Virus record (IMG/VR): IMGVR_UViG_3300032291_002856
Span: 1-64,000 of that record
Direction: 5' to 3' (one strand)
Source of the DNA: a virus
DNA: 64,000 nt
Shown here: in pieces, positions 22,885 through 31,901 of the stretch
Layout: each line of letters begins with the position of its first letter
Numbering within the stretch: the stretch's first letter is position 1
Notes under the pieces: generated by a model
Databases searched by the model: none
What the model was told of the DNA's origin: nothing
The model's input: only the letters and a program-made list of their open reading frames with translations
Translations under genes and position numbers: made by a program

Positions 22885-23794
22885 ACGGTCTCCTTAATAA
22901 GCGTGCCCACTCGTTGTACGGTAGAGCCTTGTCTACTACCAGTCTAAGCTCTTCTGGACCCTTTGTCAATAAGTAAGTATCCAGATCCATCTTTTTTTCC
23001 TTACCCAGAGGCAGTGTTGCTACCTTTAGCTCGGGAATCTTAGAAGCCAGCTTATCAATCGCCTGGTTTACCGACTCCCTTACCGAAGGATCGTTTTGAG
23101 AGTCGAACAAGACCGTTTGAGAACCTTTAGACATCGTACGAATACGCCATCTCCATGTAGATATTCCAGGTACTCCAACAGTGGAAAACCCAAACTGAGC
23201 AGCCACAATTGTCTTTATTTCGCCCTCAGTTATCAAGTGGTCAGTCGCCAAGGAATTAGCGTTGTAAGGCCATTCCGATGCTCCTCTAGCAGCAGTACCT
23301 CCAAAAGGTCCTTTATACTTAGGATCTGAATTGTCGACTGATCTTGCTCGTATGTCTACAACTTCACCACTAATTGGATTGAAGTAAGGAAATGTCAATC
23401 TCCCTGCAAGGACTGGGCTGTGGGCTGAGTTGTATAACCCACTGCGTATACCTAAATCAGCAAAAAATCTACCGTGCCTGTCTGACTCGGGACAGTACCC
23501 GATACAATACTTCTCAATACTTTCTTCACTGATTCCACGCGACAAAGCGTAGCGAAGAGCCGCACCGTCTAAGCACGAGTGATAATACTTAGACACAACA
23601 GTGTAGAATTCGCGTATCTCAAGCAATTCGGCGGAGTCTTTTGCAAAAGACACGGTAGAGTCTTGATCGTTGTCTGACTTTGTCGGAGTTGACCGATAAC
23701 CGCAATTAAAGCAATAGCTTACATCGTTGTCTGGAGTGACATACAAATTGTCTCCACCGCATTGAGGGCAGTCTGTTTTGTATCCTCGTGCCAT
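22862..23794 (-). CDS. Zinc-ribbon Toprim primase, 310 aa
   Basis: The N-terminal zinc ribbon has C9, C12, C28, C31. The Toprim core shows 'DHLITEGEIKTIVAAQFG' (E190, E192) and 'TVLFDSQNDPSV' (D231, D235). The arrangement resembles the primase half of T7 gp4, with the helicase in a separate gene. It would make RNA primers for lagging-strand synthesis. The ATG at 23,794 has GAGGTGG upstream; a GTG six bases earlier is part of that site. A terminator lies just upstream, so expression is reduced relative to the gene at 23,851. Confidence 0.88.
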   Translation of the reverse strand: MARGYKTDCPQCGGDNLYVTPDNDVSYCFNCGYRSTPTKSDNDQDSTVSFAKDSAELLEIREFYTVVSKYYHSCLDGAALRYALSRGISEESIEKYCIGYCPESDRHGRFFADLGIRSGLYNSAHSPVLAGRLTFPYFNPISGEVVDIRARSVDNSDPKYKGPFGGTAARGASEWPYNANSLATDHLITEGEIKTIVAAQFGFSTVGVPGISTWRWRIRTMSKGSQTVLFDSQNDPSVRESVNQAIDKLASKIPELKVATLPLGKEKKMDLDTYLLTKGPEELRLVVDKALPYNEWARLLRRPYVLRHGR

Positions 23795-23804
23795 ATCCAC
23801 CTCA

Positions 23805-23841
23805 AATAAAAAAGCTGGGCGGTGTTTTCACACCGCCCAGC
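23805..23841 (-). terminator. Intra-operon terminator between the ssDNA-binding and primase genes
   Basis: An 11-bp perfect stem (23,831-23,841 with 23,814-23,824, six-base loop) is followed on the minus strand by TTTTTTATTT. It would attenuate transcription into primase, helicase and polymerase. Confidence 0.88.
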
Positions 23842-23850
23842 AGTTTAAAC

Positions 23851-24726
23851 CTACTCGTCAAACAACGTATCCGCGCTAGGGACTGATGCGGTCTTTGACT
23901 TTGGACTATCGATTGCGGACTTTACAACGTCTGCAACATTCTTAGAAGTCTCGAGCAACCGAGGCATTGCAGTGATGTTGTAAGCGCGCAGTACTTCCGT
24001 GTAATCCATGCCCTTAAGGAGGTCCTTAATAGCATCAGGTGGGAAAGGTTTAGCGTAGCCCTCAATGTCGTACATTGGCAGACTCAGCACATCAGAAGGA
24101 ATAGGATCACGATTAGCACCGACGTAAACTGCGCGATTGGTGTTAAGGCCCTTCCCACGAGTAACAATTTCGATGTCTACCATCGTGATTGGAATCAACT
24201 CGTTCGTGTCGTCATCAAATACTGACTTACTAAGTTCCTCAATTTCATTAAGGAGGCCATTCCGACCTTGTCCTGAAGAAACAGAGCCTTCCAGCACTTG
24301 CACCTGCATGTTACGCTCAGGCTTCTTGCCAATAACCGGAACTACTTCGCCACTCTGTGACGTCAGATATTGATTCTGATTGTTTCCGTAAATCAACGAG
24401 CCGTCGTCAAGCTTCACTACCATGCTTTTGTCAAGCACGTTCATAAAGAACCGGCGTCGAACGCCGTCGTTATACTGCTTAGGAAGCAGAGAACGAGCCG
24501 AGTAATCAAGAAAGATTCGACGCATAACATCAACCTCTCCCTTTTTAGCCGTAATCCACACAGACAGTACTGTCTGACCCAAGAGCGGTTCACTTGTGTT
24601 TTGTGGATCAGGAAGAAACCGAATCACACGCTTACCTTCGCGCACGTCAATGAATGGATTTTTGCCGTTTGATGAGCCTGCCGTCTGCTGTTGCGATGCC
24701 CCGCCAATCATCTTACCGAATGCCAT
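23851..24726 (-). CDS. Probable ssDNA-binding protein, gp32-like, 291 aa
   Basis: The ATG at 24,726 (MAFGKMIGGASQQQ) has AGGAGAAA upstream. Its core resembles phage replicative ssDNA-binding proteins of the gp32 type: 'GKNPFIDVREGKRVIRFLPD', 'RRIFLDYSARSLLPKQYNDG' and 'RRRFFMNVLDKSMVVKLDDG'. The C terminus is Ser-rich and ends DTLFDE, acidic with an aromatic, as expected for a protein-recruiting tail. No zinc cysteines are present, unlike T4 gp32. It is separated from primase by a terminator, so it should be made in excess. It is distinct from the OB-fold SSB at 386. Confidence 0.72.
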   Translation of the reverse strand: MAFGKMIGGASQQQTAGSSNGKNPFIDVREGKRVIRFLPDPQNTSEPLLGQTVLSVWITAKKGEVDVMRRIFLDYSARSLLPKQYNDGVRRRFFMNVLDKSMVVKLDDGSLIYGNNQNQYLTSQSGEVVPVIGKKPERNMQVQVLEGSVSSGQGRNGLLNEIEELSKSVFDDDTNELIPITMVDIEIVTRGKGLNTNRAVYVGANRDPIPSDVLSLPMYDIEGYAKPFPPDAIKDLLKGMDYTEVLRAYNITAMPRLLETSKNVADVVKSAIDSPKSKTASVPSADTLFDE

Positions 24727-24889
24727 TGTCTTTCTCCTGCATTGCGACGAGTTCTCTCGCCATAGAATTAAGTTCGTCAAGCACTGCTTTCCGTACTTCG
24801 CTATTGATATTACCACTAGCCTCGAGCCGTGTCAATAGTCTCTTGGCATATTTCTTTGCCAACTGCTCAATCTTATTTAAATTCTCCAT
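24713..24889 (-). CDS. Small charged helical protein, 58 aa
   Basis: This short gene reads MENLNKIEQLAKKYAKRLLT and continues to NGIR, wholly helical and charged. GGAGAT precedes the ATG at 24,889, which overlaps the glycosyltransferase stop by 17 bases. Its own end overlaps the next start by 14 bases. The double overlap and ribosome site make it credible. The function is unknown. Confidence 0.75.
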   Translation of the reverse strand: MENLNKIEQLAKKYAKRLLTRLEASGNINSEVRKAVLDELNSMARELVAMQEKDNGIR

Positions 24890-26090
24890 TTATAATCTCC
24901 ACGAATTGCTGAGCAATCACAGGCCACTTAAACTTTTCCTGATTGATATGCTTCATTCCCTTCGCTCCAAGAGTTTTTCTGTATTCTTCGTCAATAAACA
25001 GTTTATGCAGAGAAGCGACTGCACTTTCCATTTCAGTTACATGGTGAATCGTGTTAAGGCCCCGATCGGTTAGCGAAGGGAACGGATAAACATCCATGTA
25101 ATGAGCGTTACCTTCAGGCCACTCGGCCAAGGCAGAGTGATTTGGTAAGATAACTGGAACACCTGCCGCCATTGCTTCGGATGCTGGTAAGCACCAACCT
25201 TCTGCAGCTGTTGTGGTAAAGAAGACGTCCGCGGTATTGTAAACCAAGTTCAACTGCTGAGGACTAAGCCCCGCATCAGGACGGAGATTTGGTGACGAAA
25301 TGGCAAGACGATCTTCAATTCCGAGGTACTCGCACCATTGAATGATGTCAATTCCAAAATCTTGCAAAGCGCCGTGGTAATAGATCTTTACCTGCTTTGG
25401 AAGATTGTAACGCTTGACCCACTCAGCAAAATAAAAGAAAGTGAGATCCAAACGTTTACGAGGCTGATTGCGCTGCAAACACAAAACAATATAGTCGTCT
25501 TCGCTCAGATTCATCTGATCTCTGACTTGTTTGCGACTCAGATTCAGCTTGTGAAAAATCTCAGTGTCTACTCCGTGCGGCACAACCGCGACATTGCTCA
25601 AGCCGAGGTGCTTGCCGGCATTGTCAAATCTGTACTCAAGTTGATTTTTTCCGAAGTTAGTGTAAGTGACCACACGGTCGTAAAGGCGGAGACCGTCAAC
25701 AAAGTCCTGTTTAATGTTTTCAGCATCAACAGGAGTGTACACAAAAAACTTTGTATTGAGGTCAGGATTTTGTTCTTTTAGGTTAGTAAATATCTTTGCG
25801 TAGTCCATCGCAATCCAAGGATCGTTGAGAACAAACAGGATGTCTGGACGAACTTTCATCAAGATTTCGCCAAGCCTGGTTTTTCCCCAAATATCGCCAC
25901 CGCTCCCGCTAGCCGGATACACACGAAGACCGTCCAATAAAGGACTGTAGTCACCGTAGAAATTAACAGCTAGCACATGCATCTCATAATGCTTTCTGAA
26001 GGTGTTAATCAGATTATTAGCAACAACACCAAAACCAGTCTGAACCGGAAAATCACCCACAAAAAGCATTTTTGGAATTACCTTACCCAT
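24873..26090 (-). CDS. GT4-family glycosyltransferase, 405 aa
   Basis: Residues 1-30 have the GT-B N-terminal loop 'MLFVGDFPVQTGFGVVANNL'. The C-terminal Rossmann half has 'YIVLCLQRNQPRKRLDLTFF' and the donor-binding stretch 'AAEGWCLPASEAMAAGVPVI' with the EX7E-type glutamates. It would move a sugar from a nucleotide donor. The ATG has AGGAGG upstream. It is followed by the small 58-aa gene and the ssDNA-binding gene. With two GT-A enzymes at 12-13.4 kb, this makes three sugar transferases in one phage; the acceptor is unknown. Confidence 0.88.
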   Translation of the reverse strand: MGKVIPKMLFVGDFPVQTGFGVVANNLINTFRKHYEMHVLAVNFYGDYSPLLDGLRVYPASGSGGDIWGKTRLGEILMKVRPDILFVLNDPWIAMDYAKIFTNLKEQNPDLNTKFFVYTPVDAENIKQDFVDGLRLYDRVVTYTNFGKNQLEYRFDNAGKHLGLSNVAVVPHGVDTEIFHKLNLSRKQVRDQMNLSEDDYIVLCLQRNQPRKRLDLTFFYFAEWVKRYNLPKQVKIYYHGALQDFGIDIIQWCEYLGIEDRLAISSPNLRPDAGLSPQQLNLVYNTADVFFTTTAAEGWCLPASEAMAAGVPVILPNHSALAEWPEGNAHYMDVYPFPSLTDRGLNTIHHVTEMESAVASLHKLFIDEEYRKTLGAKGMKHINQEKFKWPVIAQQFVEIINGEFK

Positions 26091-26098
26091 AGAGCCTC

Positions 26099-26683
26099 CT
26101 AATAAATTTTAGTTCCAATAATAGTATTCAAAGGCTGTCTTGTTGCTTTTGGCTGTGCTATTCTTGTCTTGAATAACGTCTCAAGCTCAGACAGTAAATG
26201 ATCAAGGACATGGTTCATTGACTTAGAACTTTCCGTATTGGTGTATCTAATGTCTTCAGTAGACCAGGAAACAAACGTTTGTGAGCTAGACGTCAACTTT
26301 GCTAAGTGAATTAAGTAAACGGCTGTAATTGTTATTGCTTCTTCGTCAGCTTGCTCAATAATAGGCGGACTGGGTTGCTCAAAATCTAAAAAAGGATTGC
26401 GAAAAACATCGTTTTCTTTTAGACTTGTTGGCATAAACGCATACCCATTAACTGTACTAGCCCAGAAATATCCTTGCTGAGCCGCGTTTGCAGGCTGCTC
26501 CGGAGCAATTAATCCGGAACTCCATATCTGATACTTAGCTCTCCAACGTTTTTGCAAAAATTTAACAGCGTTGACTATCGAAGTTCTTACAAGTGCGTCT
26601 GAATTAGCAGTTCCATCAAAATCTCCTAGTCTCAACTTTATCCCATCGATGAGATAGTCCATATTTGTTACAGTAATTATCAT
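26099..26683 (-). CDS. Unknown protein, 194 aa, first gene after a strong promoter
   Basis: The product begins 'MIITVTNMDYLIDGIKLRLG' and contains 'ALVRTSIVNAVKFLQKRWRA'. The fold is mainly helical in the C-terminal half, which resembles head-tail connector proteins in style, but I cannot assign a family. A perfect promoter lies 14 bases upstream of its ATG, so its leader would be only about seven to eight bases and its GGAG would be largely lost from that transcript. It may be translated mainly from read-through RNA. Confidence 0.75.
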   Translation of the reverse strand: MIITVTNMDYLIDGIKLRLGDFDGTANSDALVRTSIVNAVKFLQKRWRAKYQIWSSGLIAPEQPANAAQQGYFWASTVNGYAFMPTSLKENDVFRNPFLDFEQPSPPIIEQADEEAITITAVYLIHLAKLTSSSQTFVSWSTEDIRYTNTESSKSMNHVLDHLLSELETLFKTRIAQPKATRQPLNTIIGTKIY

Positions 26684-26696
26684 CTATATCTCCATA

Positions 26697-26725
26697 ATTA
26701 TAAGTTTTTTAATTCTATCTGTCAA
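26697..26725 (-). promoter_or_regulatory. Perfect sigma70-type promoter
   Basis: On the minus strand TTGACA (26,725-26,720) and TATAAT (26,702-26,697) are separated by exactly 17 bases, full consensus. The -35 overlaps the last codons of the tail-fibre assembly gene. It faces the glycosyltransferase, ssDNA-binding, primase, helicase and polymerase genes. Confidence 0.85.
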
Positions 26726-27041
26726 GCGGTGGTTGTGGCCACGTAACGTTTCCCCATCCTGCGGTGGCAACAAGAGCTGGCAGATCTCTAAGAGCCTGTC
26801 GATACTCTCGCCACTCAAGTAGTTTGTCAGTGGTTAACCCGGTATCCGGCAGCTGAGTCCAGTCACTCTCGTACAGAAACGTGTTGCGTCTCGTCCGGAG
26901 TTCTCGCAGGGCTTGCACAAACGTAAAAGGTTTCTCTTGGACAACACTCCCCTCGGGCAGAGGGGCAGAGTATGGCGTACCATACTCATCCCAATAACCA
27001 AACGTAATTGTCTCTGGGTCATAAATTTTAAAAATAATCAT
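26715..27041 (-). CDS. Tail-fibre assembly chaperone-like protein, 108 aa
   Basis: The C-terminal part 'RRNTFLYESDWTQLPDTGLT' followed by 'EWREYRQALRDLPAL' matches the conserved signature of the phage tail assembly chaperone family often found behind tail fibre genes. It starts in a TAATG overlap with the fibre gene, which supports a folding or trimerisation role for that fibre. It is the last structural gene. Confidence 0.85.
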   Translation of the reverse strand: MIIFKIYDPETITFGYWDEYGTPYSAPLPEGSVVQEKPFTFVQALRELRTRRNTFLYESDWTQLPDTGLTTDKLLEWREYRQALRDLPALVATAGWGNVTWPQPPLDR

Positions 27042-29560
27042 TATACACCTATAGCCTGGAATATATTCATAATTGGGGATGGTGCTGCGAAGGCTTCATT
27101 ACTGACATTTAAAGTTGTGTTTGATGATGGTGTAAGAGTGACTTTGTAGGTTGAACCGGCTGAAGCCCAAAATCCAATGTTGAAGTTAAAAATGTAGCCC
27201 CCACCAGTACTTAAACCAGCCCCGTGTAAAGTACTTACGTAGTTAACAGTCCCTCGTGTCAAACTCATACGAAGACTTGTCAAGTTAGCAACTGTTGCAA
27301 AAGTTGCTGAAAACATATAATAACCAGCATTGTCTATAGTAATGGTGTCGGTAGAGACTGATATATTTTTAGAACGAACTATACCATTCGATGTATCCCA
27401 CACAATAGTTGTACCAGCAGTCGTAATTGCTAGCGTAGCGGTTCTTCTGACTGTAATATAGCCCATGGCATCGGAGGTTAATTTACCGGTGCTTGAGACT
27501 TTAAATCTGTAATCACCTGCACCATCATTAGCCACGTTTAAGGTATCCTCACCATATAGGTCTGTGGTTGCAGTAACAGTTCTGCCGTAGACATTATTCA
27601 GCGACGTAATATTCCCGTTTGTCGATATGTCTCCAGTTGTATTTACTATTTGCGCTACAGCTGGCGCTGCTCCTATTAAAAGGTTCCCCTCCACTCTAGT
27701 ATTTCCAACAACATCTAACGTGCCTGCAATATGAGTATCCCCACTTGCTCCATTAACTCTAAAGACGTGAGGAGGGGGACCCACGTGTAGAGTTCCAGTT
27801 GTACCGTTTACGGTAAATACGTGATCGCCGGGCCCTACATGTAGATTTCCAGAAGCGTGTATGCGACCGAGTGTATTTATATTTCCGTTAGATGCGTCTA
27901 CTGTGAATGTGTCGGCGGTGTTGTTGTTTAGTAGCAGTCGATCTGGACCTAGTTTGTATCTTACTGTGTCGTCACTATCAAACCCAATAAGAGCCCCCGG
28001 GGTTATATTCGGTTCGGGAGGATTTGGAGTTCTCCTTAACTGTAAATTTGCATTGTAAATATTAACGGCAGCTGAGTTCTCGACTCCGCTTGCTGGAAAG
28101 TTGAAATTAGTTATGCCGTTTAAGGCATTGTTCTCAATTTCCAAAGCGGTTGTCCCGTCTAGTTGTAAAACTGCTTGGGGGTTTGTTGCGTGAAAAGCGC
28201 CATTATACAAGGCCATACCGACAATATTACCACCACCTCCACTACCAGCAATTCGAAGTGTGTCTGTAATAGATGGTAAATTACTATCAGCGACATCCCC
28301 AATTTTTATGCCGGTACTATCTAATCTTGCTTTACCTGCCGAAATGTACCCACTTGGTACTGTGATGTACCCGTTTGTTCCTACCGTAACACCGCTGTTC
28401 ACTACTAAAGTACCCATTTTAGCAGCGACTGCATCAAGCTGTGCGACATTAAGCCTATCTGCTGTAATTCCACTTACAGCTATATTGGTTGAAGTAATGG
28501 TGCCAGCTGTTATCAGTTCGCCGCTAATGGTATTAGCTTGTATTCGATCACCAGTAATCGTATTAGCTGCTACGTGATACGCAGTAATCTGACCGCCTAC
28601 AATGTTACTGGCATAGACAGAATCATCGGCGAGCTTTCCGGAAACAACAGCGCCTGAGGCGAGTGCTGCGGCTGTTACTGCCTCTGCTCCGAGTAGCTCT
28701 GCGGTAATCCCGCTAAGCACAATCTTTTCGGCTGTGATTACTCGAGCGGCTAGGTTGTCTGCAGTGATGCCGCTTACTGCTATTTGAGTTGCAGTGATTG
28801 TCCCGGCGGCTATCTTGTTTGCAAATATAGTGCCATCGCGAATAAGTACTCCGGAGATTGTACCGTCAACAATCTTAGATCCGTCGATGCTCTTAGCACC
28901 TATAAGTTCAGGCCCAACAACAATACTGTCGGAGACCTGCAACGCAATGGTATCGATCAGTGACGCACTAACATGGTACGCTTTTATTGACCCGACTTCT
29001 AAATCAAAAGCTTGCACAGTCTTTCTTGGCAGCATTTGACTTAACGCGTAAGCACTTGAGCCTGAGTGCGTAACAGTAATTGCATTAGCGACTACTGGAA
29101 ATGGAAACGATATTTTGTACGTTCCTGGCTCAGGAAGAGAGATCCAGTAAGCTTCGGGATTTTCGGGAGTGTCTGCAGAGTAACTAGCTAGAAGTAGATC
29201 ATTATTCTGATTTTCTCCCGATACCGTATACGGAGCTGAAATAAAAGCCGGATTTGTATCTGCAAGGTATTCACTAAGTTGCACGTAAACGTTAGTTGAG
29301 CCACTATAAACAGTAACAGTCAGCCCTCCAAATCGCTCGCTAACGTCAGAATAGATAGCGGTTTTGTGTAAACCCGCTTCGTAAAATAACCAGTTGTCCG
29401 TTCGATCATCGTACAGATTATCCGAGCTGAGAGATCCTGTAGTAACGGGCCACGTTATTCCTAAAGGTAATTGAATTTGATACCTATTGAAGCTTTCGGC
29501 ATATTTATATGGAGCTCCTGATTCGCTGTTATGAATTTTATCAAAATAATCTTCTATCAT
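27041..29560 (-). CDS. Tail fibre with C1q-like tip, 839 aa
   Basis: After an N-terminal beta domain (about 1-190), residues 200-390 are a run of short repeats of the type 'ITADNL', 'ITAEKI', 'GTITATQIAVSG', typical of central-fibre triple beta structures. Residues 560-700 have a second repeat set ('HVFTVNGTTGTLHVG'). The C-terminal 130 residues ('DNAGYYMFSATFATVANLTS' to 'MNIFQAIGV') look like a C1q/TNF-type jelly-roll that could bind the receptor. The next gene is an assembly chaperone in overlap. The ATG has GAGG upstream. Confidence 0.83.
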   Translation of the reverse strand: MIEDYFDKIHNSESGAPYKYAESFNRYQIQLPLGITWPVTTGSLSSDNLYDDRTDNWLFYEAGLHKTAIYSDVSERFGGLTVTVYSGSTNVYVQLSEYLADTNPAFISAPYTVSGENQNNDLLLASYSADTPENPEAYWISLPEPGTYKISFPFPVVANAITVTHSGSSAYALSQMLPRKTVQAFDLEVGSIKAYHVSASLIDTIALQVSDSIVVGPELIGAKSIDGSKIVDGTISGVLIRDGTIFANKIAAGTITATQIAVSGITADNLAARVITAEKIVLSGITAELLGAEAVTAAALASGAVVSGKLADDSVYASNIVGGQITAYHVAANTITGDRIQANTISGELITAGTITSTNIAVSGITADRLNVAQLDAVAAKMGTLVVNSGVTVGTNGYITVPSGYISAGKARLDSTGIKIGDVADSNLPSITDTLRIAGSGGGGNIVGMALYNGAFHATNPQAVLQLDGTTALEIENNALNGITNFNFPASGVENSAAVNIYNANLQLRRTPNPPEPNITPGALIGFDSDDTVRYKLGPDRLLLNNNTADTFTVDASNGNINTLGRIHASGNLHVGPGDHVFTVNGTTGTLHVGPPPHVFRVNGASGDTHIAGTLDVVGNTRVEGNLLIGAAPAVAQIVNTTGDISTNGNITSLNNVYGRTVTATTDLYGEDTLNVANDGAGDYRFKVSSTGKLTSDAMGYITVRRTATLAITTAGTTIVWDTSNGIVRSKNISVSTDTITIDNAGYYMFSATFATVANLTSLRMSLTRGTVNYVSTLHGAGLSTGGGYIFNFNIGFWASAGSTYKVTLTPSSNTTLNVSNEAFAAPSPIMNIFQAIGV

Positions 29561-29576
29561 CTATTAACCTCACTAC

Positions 29577-31901
29577 TCACGATATTGTAAAAGTGTGAAC
29601 AAACACTAACCCTGTGTAAAATTTCTGACTTGTACTTGCAAACGACACGTATTGCATGGTATACAGATTAAAATTGGTTGTCTGTGCAATTGGAATTAAT
29701 CCGGTGACTACGTAGACACTGTAAAAACCTTTCGGTATTGCTGCTTTTGCAGGAAGAGCTAAAATCGATTTAACAGCATTCTGTAACTTAGTGCGCGATA
29801 AGGTAAGTTTAAACAGATCTGTGCTTGGTTCGTATACGTAACTCTCGTAGTAGTCTTTTAAATTTCTAATTTTGCTGTTATTAAGGCTATAACGCCAGTC
29901 TTGTCCAGCAGGAGCATGTCTAAGAATTATGTATCCCTTTTCCATAAAAAACGGATTTGAAGATTTAGCATCTTTATCATAACCTGCCAAATAATTTAAA
30001 ACACGATAGGAAAACAATCGAGTTCCGTTTTCGTTAAACTCAATTGTTTGACTTTTCAAGTCAGGTACGTCAGGAGCGTTAGCAAAAAGAACGCCGCCGG
30101 CAGCAGTTTGCAAATACTCGCGCTCATGAGCAGCCGCTGTCTGTATGTTATTAAATCCAAACAGTTGAAATTTTGGATAATGCGGTACGTTTGGAAGTAA
30201 CAAAGGGTTTTGAGTATCGTCGTAGTAAGTATCATAACTAGCTTTTTTAATTCTTCCCGTCAAAAAAATGCTTTGAAAGTAATTCGAAATTGACAAAGTT
30301 ATGTACGAGCATTTTGCAATCATATACAAAGCTCTTTCATCCATGTTCTGCGGCCAAGTAAACTCGAGCCTGTAGCGCATGCCGCTATCAGTATCGCCTA
30401 CTTCTTTCAGCACTACTGAACATTTTACTAAATCTGCATTTTTTAAATAAGTATTATTTTTGGTAGAATTTCTTTGCGAATAAACCAGAAATCCTGTATT
30501 CGCGTCTTGAACTGCACTTGCTTTGTAAATTTTAGTAGTTCCGTTCGCTCCTGCAAGTTCTGTAGTTCTTCTTGTTTTCTTCAAGTCACTTAAAAAATCT
30601 CCAAATATTGACGCGGCTTCCACCGCGGAGCTGTAATTTATAGGATTTCTGTCGTCTCTACCATCGTCTTCCGATCTGAGAAACAATTGAAATTTGTACT
30701 TGTACTGAAGAGAAGCTAGATTTCTAACGCTTGAGGTAAACTCAACTGAAAACTTAAACGGATTATTTTCTAAAGATTTTTCTTTTTTTATAACGTGCCC
30801 AAACGAGTAGCTGTGCACAATCAGACCGTCTACTCTACCCAGCCTAGGCGTTGCCGTAAAGCTGTCAAACAAAAAGTCGTCAATAATGGGGGAGGTGTCA
30901 TCATTTATAAAATAATCGTATGTAAAAGTCAATGAAGGGAAGGAAACGTCGTACCCACTGTGCTGAGAACCCGCATAATCTTTTGCAAGCAAGCTTGTTT
31001 TGTATTCTGTAGATGTTAAAGAACCTACCTCTATCATAGGAGTTTCTTGAAATTTTTTAGGAGACCCTGTAAAGTAACCCTTGATTCTCATTTTTCCCCT
31101 AGCTCCAGCTTTATACTCAAAATTAAAAGCGTCCAGAGCCGCGGTCATGCTAAAGTTATAATCGACTGTTGTATTTTCTAAGTCGATTTGAGATCTGTAT
31201 TGCGGCAACATCCCGTCAAGTGTAATAATCGTATCTAATATCGCACCGGGCTCTTCAGCGTTAATATAGTAAATTCTAAGCTTTGCTGGAATATCTAAAG
31301 TGTAGAGCTCCCTTCTTACAAAAAGCCATAGTAACCTAGAATAATACTCCGGATTACTAAGCAATTCTTCATCTGCCAGAGGATCATTTAAAAAGTAATT
31401 ATACGCTTCTTTCCAAGAAGTTTTAAAGATGTAATCGAAGATTGAAACTAATCCAGGTATAGGAAAGTAAATTGAAAAGTTGACAATGGTTGGAAGCTTT
31501 AATCCTTTTATCTCTGAGTTTTGAGTAATGTCTATGTTGAAAGTTCCGCCAACTTTAGGAACATTGTAGATTTTTGATTTAGCTTCATTGCCCCCGTTAA
31601 GAAAGTCAAATTCAATCTCCATTCTATCCACAGCTTCTAATGTAGCTAAGTATCCATAAAGCTTAAACTGCGCCAAAAAAGGCTTTAAGGACAGATTAGT
31701 CCCAATTGATAAAGTCGTGCCTACTGTTGTAATCGTGTTAGGTATTGCTCTAAAGAACGTAAGAGTGTTTGCCGGGTTGTCCGGAAACTGGGTTAAGTTC
31801 GAGGCATACATGCTATCTTTTAAGTACTCGTTAACATCCGGGTACTTAAGATCTTTATTGTAGTCTAGGTCGATTCTCCTAGCTGATCTGTTTTTAGTCA
31901 T
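29577..31901 (-). CDS. Large minor tail/tail-tip protein, 774 aa
   Basis: The protein is beta-rich and soluble, without a recognised enzymatic motif. It begins with a basic stretch 'MTKNRSARRIDLDYNKDLKY'. It starts in a TAATG overlap with the 848-aa protein, between hub and fibre genes, which is where tail-tip or baseplate components lie in siphoviruses. The role is assigned from order alone. Confidence 0.7.
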   Translation of the reverse strand: MTKNRSARRIDLDYNKDLKYPDVNEYLKDSMYASNLTQFPDNPANTLTFFRAIPNTITTVGTTLSIGTNLSLKPFLAQFKLYGYLATLEAVDRMEIEFDFLNGGNEAKSKIYNVPKVGGTFNIDITQNSEIKGLKLPTIVNFSIYFPIPGLVSIFDYIFKTSWKEAYNYFLNDPLADEELLSNPEYYSRLLWLFVRRELYTLDIPAKLRIYYINAEEPGAILDTIITLDGMLPQYRSQIDLENTTVDYNFSMTAALDAFNFEYKAGARGKMRIKGYFTGSPKKFQETPMIEVGSLTSTEYKTSLLAKDYAGSQHSGYDVSFPSLTFTYDYFINDDTSPIIDDFLFDSFTATPRLGRVDGLIVHSYSFGHVIKKEKSLENNPFKFSVEFTSSVRNLASLQYKYKFQLFLRSEDDGRDDRNPINYSSAVEAASIFGDFLSDLKKTRRTTELAGANGTTKIYKASAVQDANTGFLVYSQRNSTKNNTYLKNADLVKCSVVLKEVGDTDSGMRYRLEFTWPQNMDERALYMIAKCSYITLSISNYFQSIFLTGRIKKASYDTYYDDTQNPLLLPNVPHYPKFQLFGFNNIQTAAAHEREYLQTAAGGVLFANAPDVPDLKSQTIEFNENGTRLFSYRVLNYLAGYDKDAKSSNPFFMEKGYIILRHAPAGQDWRYSLNNSKIRNLKDYYESYVYEPSTDLFKLTLSRTKLQNAVKSILALPAKAAIPKGFYSVYVVTGLIPIAQTTNFNLYTMQYVSFASTSQKFYTGLVFVHTFTIS

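Noticed and set aside
24713-24816. An N-terminal 30-residue extension of the gp32-like protein
   Set aside because: The added part overlaps a small coupled gene in another frame, and AGGAGA precedes the ATG at 24,726.
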